Positions 1 to 7,366 of a stretch of DNA of 64,000 nt are shown in pieces (the first letter of the stretch is position 1; each line of letters starts with the position of its first letter). The position numbers and the translations under genes were made by a program. The notes under the pieces are model-generated. The model was given only the letters and a program-made list of their open reading frames with translations, made no database searches and was not told where the DNA came from. The stretch lies in the NCBI RefSeq assembly GCF_000214355.1, contig NC_015577.1, forward strand, positions 3,401,389 to 3,465,388. Reading direction: 5' to 3'. Origin of the DNA: Leadbettera azotonutricia ZAS-9 (GTDB lineage: Bacteria; Spirochaetota; Spirochaetia; Treponematales; Breznakiellaceae).

Positions 1-2
1 TA

Positions 3-110
3 CTGGGCAAGATGGGGCACTCGGAACGCTGCGGGGAATTTGTCCACATAAATATACCGGGAAATAAAAGACAGCGCATATTCGAGGCAGGGGTAAAGTA
101 CTTTACCTGA
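3..110 (+). CDS. C-terminal tail of an upstream gene (partial)
   Basis: An open frame enters from the left edge and ends at the TGA at 108-110. It encodes about 35 residues ending GVKYFT, with a GEFVHINIPG stretch before that. A short beta-rich tail of this kind is seen at the C-terminus of MiaB/MtaB-type tRNA methylthiotransferases (the TRAM region), but the fragment is too short to be sure. The stop overlaps the end of the convergent SDR-like gene by 8 bases, the tight convergent packing seen elsewhere in this window. The identity is a guess; that it is coding is supported mainly by the open frame and the packing. Confidence 0.4.
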   Translation: MGKMGHSERCGEFVHINIPGNKRQRIFEAGVKYFT

Positions 111-777
111 AAAAGCCAATCTTTGAATATTTGTGCCAGCGGCCCGAATTCTTCCTGTTCCCTTCATCCAAAACCTTGAAGAACCAGGCGGCGAAATCCG
201 CCTCGGTTCCGGATTCTGCGGAACTGAACCCCAGAATCTGGAAAGGCTCATTGGACGAAGTGGCAAGCAGCCCCTGTGCCATAGCGCGGAAAGATGCTGC
301 GGCGGAAGGCCCAAAAAGATCCGCAGGCGCGTCCTTTCCTCCGCCGGCGAGTATCTCGGGCACTACCAGGGCAAGGCTGCCCGATTGCCTGGAACGGAAA
401 TAGAGGGCCAGTTCGCGGACAAGGAAAAACCAGCCCTTGATCTGATCATTTACCAAATTTTCAATTTCGCCGGGAACCAGGGCTTCTGCAGGGCGGTACA
501 TAGCCGGGGGGGAACATACAAGGATTGCATCGTTTATTTGGCCCAGCCTGTTTTCCGCAGCAACCATGAGGGTGCGGGCAGAGATGGGGCTGCCGGGGCT
601 CCACTGGAGGGGGAGCTTCCCCTTGTCCTGTTCAGCAGCAGGCTGAACAGCTTCGGGGCGGGGAAAAGGACTCGGAATGGGGGCAGCAGCGTACTGCTCC
701 ACCCGCTTTACTGCTTCTGCGGCAGCTGCGGAAAAAAGGGATGATTCATTCCCGGCGATTAGGATGCCCCGTGTCAT
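103..777 (-). CDS. Degenerate short-chain dehydrogenase-like protein, function unknown
   Basis: 224 residues. The N-terminus (GILIAGNESSLFSAAAAEAV) is placed like the nucleotide-binding turn of SDR enzymes but lacks the TGxxxGxG pattern. The middle (about residues 105-140, NDQIKGWFFLVRELALYF then RSRQSGSLALVV) follows the SDR helix-strand pattern. Where SDRs carry catalytic Tyr-x-x-x-Lys, this protein has FGPSAAASFRAMAQG, so Tyr and Lys are missing. I read it as a non-catalytic or repurposed Rossmann protein. The ATG at 777 has no Shine-Dalgarno; a TAAAAT box sits exactly six bases upstream (784-789) with TTCACA 17 bases further, suggesting a leaderless transcript. It is divergent from the MFS gene and convergent with the fragment at the left edge. 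Confidence 0.6.
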   Translation of the reverse strand: MTRGILIAGNESSLFSAAAAEAVKRVEQYAAAPIPSPFPRPEAVQPAAEQDKGKLPLQWSPGSPISARTLMVAAENRLGQINDAILVCSPPAMYRPAEALVPGEIENLVNDQIKGWFFLVRELALYFRSRQSGSLALVVPEILAGGGKDAPADLFGPSAAASFRAMAQGLLATSSNEPFQILGFSSAESGTEADFAAWFFKVLDEGNRKNSGRWHKYSKIGFFR

Positions 778-783
778 GGATGG

Positions 784-835
784 ATTTTAGCCTGTCCCGG
801 GGCTCTTGTGAAGCCTACCCCAAGTTTACTATGCT
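784..835. promoter_or_regulatory. Divergent promoters sharing overlapping -35 boxes
   Basis: Minus strand: TTCACA (807-812), 17-base spacer, TAAAAT (784-789), six bases, then ATG 777. Plus strand: TTGTGA (806-811), 18-base spacer, TATGCT (830-835), six bases, then ATG 842. The two -35 boxes are the same seven bases read both ways. Neither gene has a Shine-Dalgarno sequence, so both transcripts are predicted to start at or next to the start codon. Called by eye. Confidence 0.5.
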
Positions 836-841
836 GTACCC

Positions 842-2065
842 ATGCCCGAAAAAAAATACAACCCCCTGCTTCTTGTGGTGATCTATGGGGATATTGCCCT
901 TTACGGTTTTGTAAGCAGCATGAGGGGCGTCACCTTCCCGCTCATCAAAAATGGCTTCGGCGCTTCTTATTACGAGCAGGGGCTCATGACTGCCCTCATC
1001 TCTTTTGTGGCAGTGTGTTTCTGTGTCATACCCGGCATGTTCATGAGCCGCTTCGGGCTGAAAAAAACCATCGCGTCCGGTTTCATTGTCATGAGCCTTG
1101 GCATGGCCTCCCTCTATCTTGCTTCAAGCTTTTGGATGGCAGCGGCATTGCTTCTTATCTTGCAGGCAGGGTTCGGTTTTTTTGAAATCGGCCTCAATGG
1201 CATGGGGGTCCGCATATTCACTGTGCGTTCGGGATTGATGCTGAATTTCCTCCATTTCTTTTTCGGCTTCGGCGCCATAGGAGGCCCCAGGCTGGCAGGG
1301 TTTTTGATAAACAAGCTTGGCCTGAGCTGGCAGCACGTGTACCCCATAGCCCTGATTCCGGTTTTCATCTTATTCGCTGTTTCCATGATCGCTCAATTTC
1401 CGGGGAAGATGAAAAACGAGGAGGCTGTTTCGAATCAGCCTGAGGCGCGGAAAACCGAAACAGCCCCGGACCAAATTTCAATATTCCGCGCCCTCAAAGA
1501 GCCTATGGTGTGGATATTCGGCCTCATCATGGGCTTTGTCTGTTCCATCGAAGCATGTTCAATTTCCTGGAGCGGTCTTTATCTTCAGGATGTGTTCGGC
1601 CTCGATCCTGCCACCACCGGCGCGGCTTTTGTATCCGCATTTTTCCTGCTCTATTCCCTCTCCCGCTTATTCGGCGGTTTTTTCATTGAAAAAATCGGTT
1701 ATGTAAAAGTCACTATTGCTGCGAGTTTTATCACTACAATCCTGCTTCTTGCAAGCTTCTGCCTGGGGAGGCCCGGTATCTACCTCCTTCCGGTTTCGGG
1801 CATATTCATTGCCCTGCCCTACCCCACTATACTTGCGGTGAGCATAGGCGTCTTTAAAGAAAAAGCCCAGGCCATGAGCCCCGCTATTATCTCCATAGCC
1901 TTTGTCCTGAACGGCCTTGCGCAATTCGGCTTTGGAATATCGAATCGTTTCATAGGTGCAGCCTGGGCGTACCGGAGCTGCGTACTCTATGGGATCGTGC
2001 TTATCATATTGAGCCTGAAGCTAAGGTCCATGATGAAAAATTTAAAAACCGCCGTCGCTCATTAA
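842..2065 (+). CDS. MFS transporter
   Basis: 407 residues with about twelve hydrophobic segments in two halves, split by a charged cytoplasmic loop at roughly residues 195-220 (NEEAVSNQPEARKTE). The loop between helices 2 and 3 carries the MFS signature region (SRFGLKKTIASG). The layout resembles fucose-permease/YbjJ-type carriers. The substrate cannot be told from sequence, though sugar or organic-acid transport is typical of the subgroup. The gene is followed nine bases later by a Cof-type HAD phosphatase in the same direction, so the two probably share a transcript. The start has no ribosome-binding site but has the -10/N6/ATG arrangement described at 784-835. Confidence 0.8.
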   Translation: MPEKKYNPLLLVVIYGDIALYGFVSSMRGVTFPLIKNGFGASYYEQGLMTALISFVAVCFCVIPGMFMSRFGLKKTIASGFIVMSLGMASLYLASSFWMAAALLLILQAGFGFFEIGLNGMGVRIFTVRSGLMLNFLHFFFGFGAIGGPRLAGFLINKLGLSWQHVYPIALIPVFILFAVSMIAQFPGKMKNEEAVSNQPEARKTETAPDQISIFRALKEPMVWIFGLIMGFVCSIEACSISWSGLYLQDVFGLDPATTGAAFVSAFFLLYSLSRLFGGFFIEKIGYVKVTIAASFITTILLLASFCLGRPGIYLLPVSGIFIALPYPTILAVSIGVFKEKAQAMSPAIISIAFVLNGLAQFGFGISNRFIGAAWAYRSCVLYGIVLIILSLKLRSMMKNLKTAVAH

Positions 2066-2074
2066 TGGATCATC

Positions 2075-2857
2075 ATGATGAATACACGCAAGGCAGTATT
2101 TCTTGACATTGACGGCACCCTTATAACCCATGGCAAAGGGCCTTTCAGGGAAGACCTGGATCAGATTGAAGAAGCAGCCAGGCAGGGGCACCTCTTCTTT
2201 CTTAACACCGGCAGGGCTTTGTCGAATATACCCCGATTTTTCCTGGATTATCCCTGCCTTTCGGGAATATGCGCAGGGACAGGAACCCATGTGCTCCTTG
2301 AAGGCAGGACAATTTACCATAATTGGGTTAAGGAAGAGATTCTTGCGGATATCTGTTCCTGGTATTTTAACAGTTCCCGATGCTGCATTCTTGAAGGCGA
2401 AAATAATTGCTATGCTATAAACAAGGCTTCAAGATCTTATACAGTAAACCCGCCCATACCCATAAGCGGCATAGACGATATCCGGCGCATTTGCCCCAAT
2501 GAACTCATCACCAAGCTGACCCTGGATGGCGCTGTCTCCGAAGACGAAAAGAAACTATTAGGGGATTATTTTCAGGTTCATGCTTTTTCTGATTATTCAG
2601 AGGCCATACTAAAGGGCGAAAACAAGGCAAAGGCCATGGAAGCCGTCATCGGCAGACTGGGCATAAGGCAGGAAGACACTATTGCTGTAGGGGACAGCGT
2701 CAACGACCTGGACATGATCCGCTATGCAGGATTAGGCATTGCCATGGGCAATGCCTGTGATGAGCTAAAACAGGCCGCCGACGCAGTAACCAAAGACTGC
2801 GGTTCCGGCGGCGCAGGGGAAGCGATTAAACGTTTTGCGCTTATTCTTCCAGTATGA
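2075..2857 (+). CDS. Cof-type HAD-superfamily phosphatase
   Basis: 260 residues. Motif I is DIDGTL near residue 11 (nucleophile and acid-base Asp). Motif II lies at NTGRALS, a Lys in KGENKAKAMEAV serves as motif III, and motif IV is GDSVNDLDM near residue 208. The cap between motifs II and III is the alpha/beta type of Cof/YbiV/YidA enzymes, which remove phosphate from sugar phosphates or flavin intermediates in the cytoplasm. It follows the MFS gene closely, consistent with carrier-plus-phosphatase co-expression. Two adjacent ATG codons (2075, 2078) could start it. Its last 17 bases overlap the end of the convergent ATPase gene. Confidence 0.82.
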   Translation: MMNTRKAVFLDIDGTLITHGKGPFREDLDQIEEAARQGHLFFLNTGRALSNIPRFFLDYPCLSGICAGTGTHVLLEGRTIYHNWVKEEILADICSWYFNSSRCCILEGENNCYAINKASRSYTVNPPIPISGIDDIRRICPNELITKLTLDGAVSEDEKKLLGDYFQVHAFSDYSEAILKGENKAKAMEAVIGRLGIRQEDTIAVGDSVNDLDMIRYAGLGIAMGNACDELKQAADAVTKDCGSGGAGEAIKRFALILPV

Positions 2858-3551
2858 GCAAAGTCTTGGGATCAAGGCGCAGAGCCATGTGCTCGGGATT
2901 GTATACATCCCTGTCCCGGGACACGGTAAGTTCAATATGATCCTGTTTGGGTTCAAGCACCACAATCACTTCAAAGAGATCGGCGTAGTCCTTGATCACC
3001 AACGGAATATCCCGTTTGTCATAAAGGGTTTCTGACGCACCGCCCTTGACAGTGCAGCTATACCAGACAGCAAGATTCAATTCTTTTGCAAAGGCTTTAA
3101 CCTTGGCGATGCGCTCGCTATCGGAAGAAGAAAAATCATACCCGTCAACAATAACAAATTCTGCGCCGAAGCCGCCGTCGGCAACCATGGCCTTGAGGCT
3201 GCGGATGATCTGATCCACCGTAACCCCTTCCTGGTTGAACTTCATGAGCACCCGGTTTTTGACTATGTCGTTTTTTACTTCCTGTTCGTTTTCGAGGTTC
3301 TTCTTTTTGATAAACTCATCAAAAATATCCTCATACCAGGCAAGCACATAATCGGTGTGCTGGGTAAAAGAAATGTGAATCACCTTCTTGCCCTGAATCA
3401 ATTTGTCCAGGGCTATCTGCACCAGCACCGAGGTCTTGCCAAGGCCCGAGGGGGAAGCAAGGAGCCCCAGCTCGCCGGGTTTTAAGCCCCCGTGTATGGA
3501 CTTCATGAAAACCCGCACCGGGCTGCGTTCTATTAATTCTGATATTACCAT
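2841..3551 (-). CDS. RecA/KaiC/DnaB-fold P-loop ATPase
   Basis: 236 residues, close to a single RecA-type ATPase core. The Walker A motif is SPSGLGKTS near residues 33-41, followed by VLVQIALDKL and a KVIHISF strand as in KaiC and DnaB helicases. Walker B is VIVDGYDF near residue 136, and EL...VWYSCTVKGG is a likely sensor strand. There is no primase-binding or DnaB N-terminal domain, so this is not the replicative helicase. It lies 44 bases downstream of EF-G on the same strand, and both genes carry the same hairpin-plus-AAGGAGT leader. A role in translation or stress signalling can only be guessed. Confidence 0.65.
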   Translation of the reverse strand: MVISELIERSPVRVFMKSIHGGLKPGELGLLASPSGLGKTSVLVQIALDKLIQGKKVIHISFTQHTDYVLAWYEDIFDEFIKKKNLENEQEVKNDIVKNRVLMKFNQEGVTVDQIIRSLKAMVADGGFGAEFVIVDGYDFSSSDSERIAKVKAFAKELNLAVWYSCTVKGGASETLYDKRDIPLVIKDYADLFEVIVVLEPKQDHIELTVSRDRDVYNPEHMALRLDPKTLLILEE

Positions 3552-3558
3552 TTAATCA

Positions 3559-3587
3559 CTCCTTGAACCTTCGGTGGAGGTTCCCTT
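3559..3587 (-). promoter_or_regulatory. Leader hairpin abutting the ribosome-binding site (copy A)
   Basis: On the minus strand GAACCTCCACCGAAGGTTC (3565-3583) folds as a six-pair stem (GAACCT/AGGTTC) with a seven-base loop and runs directly into AAGGAG (3559-3564), seven bases before the ATG of the KaiC-like gene. The same layout occurs upstream of EF-G, with the last pair changed from U-A to U-G. Confidence 0.6.
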
Positions 3588-3595
3588 AATACGAT

Positions 3596-5689
3596 TTAGC
3601 GGCCCTGCTCTTTGCGCCGCTTCTCCTCATATTCTTTGGTAAGGGCTTCGAAAATGCTTTGGGGAACCTTCCCGTACTTTTCAAATTCCATGGTGAATTC
3701 TGCCTTGCCCTGGGTAAGGGAACGCAGCACCGTTGAATACCCGAACATTTCGCTCAGGGGGACTTCGGCATCCACCCGGGAAAAAGTCCCGTCTTCGGTA
3801 GACGCTGAAATGATGCCCCGCCGCTGGTTGATGGAAGCGTAGATGTTGCCCTGGAATTCAGTGGGCCCCTCTACCGAAACCTTCATGATAGGTTCGAGGA
3901 TAACGGGCTTGGCTTTTCCATAGGCTTCCCTGAAGGCGCCGATGGCCGCAAGCTGGAACGCGATATCCGAAGAGTCTACCGGGTGGCTCTGGCCGTCGTT
4001 GATGACGCAGCGTATGTTTACAATGGGGAACCCGATGAGGCTGCCCCTCTTGACGGCTTCCTTAAAGCCCTTGTCGCAGCTCGGCACATATTCCGTAGGA
4101 ATGGCGCCGCCTTTCACATTGTCCACGAATTCGTAATCGCCGTCGGCGTAGGGCTCCATATAGCCTGCGACACGCCCGTACTGGCCCGAACCGCCGGTCT
4201 GCTTTTTATGGGTATAGTTGAAATCGGCCCGCTGTGAAATAGCCTCGCGGTATGCAACCTGGGGCCTCCCCGTATCAACTTCGCACTTATACTCGCGCTT
4301 CATGCGTTCGATGTACACTTCAAGGTGAAGCTCGCCCATGCCCTGCACGATGGTCTGGTTCGACTCGGCGTCCACATAGGTGCGGAAGGTAGGATCTTCT
4401 TTGGTGAAGCGGTTAAGGGCCTTTCCCAGCTGATCCGCAGACTTTTTGTCTTTGGGGGTGATGGCAAGGGAGATAACCGGTTCAGGCACGTACATGGAAG
4501 TCATGGCGTAATTGATGCTGCTGCCGCAGAAGGTATCGCCCGATGCACAGTCAACGCCGAAAAGGGCCACGATATCGCCGGGCGCCCCCTCGGTGATATC
4601 TTCCATATCATCCGAATGCATACGCACAAGACGCCCCACCTTGAAGCGCTTGCGGGCACGGGTGTTGATAAGCTCATCGCCCTTTTTGAGAGCGCCCTGA
4701 TAGATTCTGACGTATGTGAGCTGGCCGTACTGTCCGTCTTCAAGCTTGAAGCCCAAGGCTACGCAGGGACTTTTGTCATCACAGGAAAGCTCTTTCTGCT
4801 CTTCGTTGTGGTCGAGGTCAAGGGCATAGTTTTTGACTTCAGTAGGATTGGGGAGATAATTGTTGACCCCATCCAAGAGGGCCTGGATACCCTTGTTCTT
4901 GTAAGCCGAACCCACCATGACCGGGACAAACTGTTCGGCCAAAGTTCCTTTGCGGATGGCTACCCGTATCATATCCTCGGGTACAGCCTCGCCTGAGAGG
5001 TAGTGCTCTGCAAGCTCATCGGAAAAGAGGGAAACCGCATCGATAAGCTCTTCGCGGTACTTTTCGGCATCAGCCTTGAGGTGGGCGGGGATCTCCGCAT
5101 AGCGGATCTCGGTGCCCTGGTCGCCGTCAAAGTACATGGCCTTCATGGTGATAAGATCCACTACGCCCTCAAGCTTATCTTCAAGCCCTATGGGAATCTG
5201 GATGAGAACGGCGTTGAGGCCGAGCTTCTCGCGAAGCTGAATCTTTACCTTGAAAGGGTTGGCCCCTGTACGGTCGCATTTATTGATGAATGCGATACGG
5301 GGGACATGGTACCTCTTAAGCTGGCGGTCCACGGTGATTGACTGGGACTGAACCCCGCCAACAGCGCAAAGCACAAGGATTGCCCCGTCCAGAACCCGCA
5401 AAGAACGCTCGACTTCGATGGTGAAGTCCACGTGCCCGGGTGTATCGATGAGATTAATAGTGTGTTCTTTCCATTCAACCTGGGTGGCTGCGGACTGGAT
5501 AGTGATCCCCCGCTCCCGCTCAAGCTCCATGTGGTCCATGGTGGCCCCCACGCCGTCTTTGCCGCGGACTTCGTGAATGGCATGAATCTTGTCGCAATAG
5601 AACAAAATACGCTCAGAAAGGGTCGTTTTCCCCGAATCGATGTGCGCGCTAATCCCGATATTCCGCATCTTGGTGATATCGATGCCCAT
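3596..5689 (-). CDS. fusA: Elongation factor G, spirochaete/mitochondrial EF-G1 type
   Basis: 697 residues, normal length. GTPase motifs are G1 AHIDSGKTT (about 15-23), switch [10 protein letters not shown] and NKCD. The region after G1 ([19 protein letters not shown]) and [14 protein letters not shown] are the wording of mitochondrial EF-G1 and spirochaete spdEFG1, the form devoted to translocation, with a second EF-G doing ribosome recycling. Domains II to V follow without gaps ([15 protein letters not shown] in domain IV). The ATG at 5689 has AAGGAG eleven bases upstream, directly after a hairpin leader. A promoter with an extended -10 lies at 5765-5793. The KaiC-like ATPase follows. Confidence 0.95.
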   Translation of the reverse strand: MGIDITKMRNIGISAHIDSGKTTLSERILFYCDKIHAIHEVRGKDGVGATMDHMELERERGITIQSAATQVEWKEHTINLIDTPGHVDFTIEVERSLRVLDGAILVLCAVGGVQSQSITVDRQLKRYHVPRIAFINKCDRTGANPFKVKIQLREKLGLNAVLIQIPIGLEDKLEGVVDLITMKAMYFDGDQGTEIRYAEIPAHLKADAEKYREELIDAVSLFSDELAEHYLSGEAVPEDMIRVAIRKGTLAEQFVPVMVGSAYKNKGIQALLDGVNNYLPNPTEVKNYALDLDHNEEQKELSCDDKSPCVALGFKLEDGQYGQLTYVRIYQGALKKGDELINTRARKRFKVGRLVRMHSDDMEDITEGAPGDIVALFGVDCASGDTFCGSSINYAMTSMYVPEPVISLAITPKDKKSADQLGKALNRFTKEDPTFRTYVDAESNQTIVQGMGELHLEVYIERMKREYKCEVDTGRPQVAYREAISQRADFNYTHKKQTGGSGQYGRVAGYMEPYADGDYEFVDNVKGGAIPTEYVPSCDKGFKEAVKRGSLIGFPIVNIRCVINDGQSHPVDSSDIAFQLAAIGAFREAYGKAKPVILEPIMKVSVEGPTEFQGNIYASINQRRGIISASTEDGTFSRVDAEVPLSEMFGYSTVLRSLTQGKAEFTMEFEKYGKVPQSIFEALTKEYEEKRRKEQGR

Positions 5690-5700
5690 ACTTCTATCTA

Positions 5701-5729
5701 CTCCTTGAACCCGCGGTCGAGGTTCCCTT
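5701..5729 (-). promoter_or_regulatory. Leader hairpin abutting the ribosome-binding site (copy B)
   Basis: Minus strand GAACCTCGACCGCGGGTTC (5707-5725) forms the same six-pair stem and seven-base loop as copy A. AAGGAG (5701-5706) follows with no gap. It lies in the EF-G mRNA leader, about 30 bases from the predicted transcript start. Confidence 0.6.
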
Positions 5730-5764
5730 GTCTATAAAACGCAATAGACTCCGCTAATTGTTGT

Positions 5765-5793
5765 AATATAGCAAGGTTTTCAATAACTTGCAA
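5765..5793 (-). promoter_or_regulatory. Candidate sigma-70 promoter of EF-G
   Basis: Minus strand TTGCAA (5788-5793), 17-base spacer ending in TGC, then TATATT (5765-5770), an extended -10 arrangement. The predicted start near 5758 gives a leader of roughly 70 bases containing the hairpin element. Confidence 0.5.
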
Positions 5794-5896
5794 GCCCTAC
5801 CAAGGCAGGGCATCCGCGCCTCTTGCCGGGGCCTTTTCGTCAGCAAAATTTGCCTTAAAATACTTTACCTTTATCCATGATCCCCTTGTGTAAAAA

Positions 5897-5922
5897 TTAC
5901 CCGTACCCCCTGGAACGGGTAA
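5897..5922. promoter_or_regulatory. Inverted repeat, possible enhancer site for the sigma-54 activator
   Basis: TTACCCGT (5897-5904) and ACGGGTAA (5915-5922) are perfect inverted 8-mers ten bases apart (centre to centre 18 bases). They sit about 100 bases upstream of the predicted start of the -24/-12 promoter, where NtrC-family activators normally bind. No coding sequence uses this stretch. The rest of the 335-base gap between EF-G and the kinase gene holds the EF-G promoter and leader but no convincing gene. Confidence 0.45.
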
Positions 5923-5994
5923 AATTTCCCCGCATTTTTTTAGAATTCTACCATAATATGTACCAAAAAATGTCAAAATCGCCGTATCTTGGCT

Positions 5995-6010
5995 TGGCAT
6001 GATTCTTGCT
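5995..6010 (+). promoter_or_regulatory. Candidate sigma-54 (-24/-12) promoter
   Basis: TGGCATGATTCTTGCT matches the RpoN consensus TGGCACGNNNNTTGCW at all fixed positions but one (T for C at position 6), with correct GG-to-GC spacing. Transcription would start near 6021, only a few bases before the GTG at 6025, giving an essentially leaderless histidine-kinase mRNA. The gene pair downstream encodes a sigma-54 activator, so autoregulation is likely. Confidence 0.55.
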
Positions 6011-6024
6011 ATATAAATAGAATA

Positions 6025-7356
6025 GTGAAAGTACCTATAAAAGCGTCTTCGTGGACAGCTGCAATTTTAAGCTGGATTCTCGTTTCGGCTCTCGTGGTTT
6101 TTACTATCTTCAACTTCCGGGACAGGGCCCGGCTTATACGCGACAATGACAATGAACGGCTCCTCAATATGCTGTTTACCAGCCTCAGGGATTATGATGA
6201 TTTTGGATCGGCCATTGAATCCAACCCGATCCTCAAGGAGAGAATCGCAGGATTCGCGGTTTATGGCAGCGATCTTCTCCCCCTGTACCAATGGGGAAAA
6301 ACACCTGCTGTGTTCGACGAAGGGAGCCTTGATAAAAAAATCCCGGGAAACCGGAACGGGCGCTATACCATAATCGATCCAAAAAGCCATTCAATAAAAT
6401 TTATTCTCCATACCGAACGTGAGCCCCCTATGTCCCCGTCCATCCAAAAACCATGGGAAAAGAAACCGGGCGACAACCAGGCGGGGCAGCGCTTTGCCAT
6501 GGGGCAGGGAGGCCCCTGGTTTTTTAATTTCCTGTTTTCCGGGAAGTATTACTATATTGATATTACCCACCCTGCATATTGGCGGACCAGGAGTTCCACT
6601 GCCATATTGGGGTCCCTTTTTATTGCGGCTTTTCTTGTGCTGATTATCTACATGCGTCATCTCTACATACGGAACCGTGAATACCGGGACAGGATTGAAT
6701 CCCAAAAAAACCTGGTAGTGCTCGGAACCGCCGCTTCCACCCTGGCCCATGAAATCAAAAACCCCCTTTCGTCCATACGGCTCCAGACAGGGATTTTGGA
6801 AAAGCTCTGCCCCGGGAATGGCAAAGAAGAAGTTGCCATTATCAACGAAGAAGTTGACCGCCTTTCGGCCCTTACCTATCGGGTTAACGATTATCTGCGG
6901 GAGGCAAAAGGAAACCCTGTACCGTTGAACATAGCTGAACTTGTGGCTGAAACAGGGCGCAGGCTCTGCGGGAAGGACTTGGCCTCCCCCGCTTCGGATA
7001 AAACCGCAATGATCCTTGCCGATCCCGAAAGGCTCCGCTCGGTATTTGAGAACTTGATACGCAATGCCCTCGAAAGCGGCGGACCCCGGGATATGGTGGA
7101 AACCCTGGTTGTCCATGTGGGCAATACTGTTACTGTTACTGTCAGCGACAGAGGGATTGGCATTGCCGGTGAAGATCTGGGCCGCATCTTCGATCCCTTC
7201 TTTACAAGAAAGAGCACAGGCACAGGCATCGGCCTCTCCATCAGCAAACGCTTTACCGAAGCAGCAGGCGGATCCATCGCATTGGAAAACCGTGAGGGAG
7301 GCGGCGCAGAAGCCAAAGCCGTGTTCCCTGCATTTGTAGAATCTTTAAACGAATAA
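6025..7356 (+). CDS. Sensor histidine kinase of an AtoS/NtrB-like pair
   Basis: 443 residues from the GTG at 6025; a TTG at 5989 is possible but lies inside the promoter-like sequence. A membrane helix near residues 10-27 and another near residues 195-215 bracket a periplasmic sensor domain of about 165 residues with no recognised fold. The HisKA H-box is LAHEIKNPLSSIRL. The ATPase domain has the N box NLIRNALES, DRGIGI, FDPFFTRK and GTGIGLSISK. Ten bases separate it from the response-regulator gene. Treponema pallidum has a comparable adjacent AtoS/AtoC pair. The ligand is unknown. Confidence 0.85.
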   Translation: MKVPIKASSWTAAILSWILVSALVVFTIFNFRDRARLIRDNDNERLLNMLFTSLRDYDDFGSAIESNPILKERIAGFAVYGSDLLPLYQWGKTPAVFDEGSLDKKIPGNRNGRYTIIDPKSHSIKFILHTEREPPMSPSIQKPWEKKPGDNQAGQRFAMGQGGPWFFNFLFSGKYYYIDITHPAYWRTRSSTAILGSLFIAAFLVLIIYMRHLYIRNREYRDRIESQKNLVVLGTAASTLAHEIKNPLSSIRLQTGILEKLCPGNGKEEVAIINEEVDRLSALTYRVNDYLREAKGNPVPLNIAELVAETGRRLCGKDLASPASDKTAMILADPERLRSVFENLIRNALESGGPRDMVETLVVHVGNTVTVTVSDRGIGIAGEDLGRIFDPFFTRKSTGTGIGLSISKRFTEAAGGSIALENREGGGAEAKAVFPAFVESLNE

Positions 7357-7366
7357 GGGGGAAGGC

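Noticed and set aside
131-744. Long rightward frames opposite the SDR-like gene
   Set aside because: They are antisense shadows; their products are rich in Gly, Arg and Pro without domain patterns, while the leftward frame has SDR-like structure.
4325-5341. Long rightward frames opposite EF-G
   Set aside because: They lie wholly within a clear EF-G gene and have no independent start signals.
5797-6000. A 67-codon leftward frame between EF-G and the kinase gene
   Set aside because: It has no ribosome-binding site, runs through the sigma-54 promoter and inverted repeat, and its product shows no recognisable pattern.
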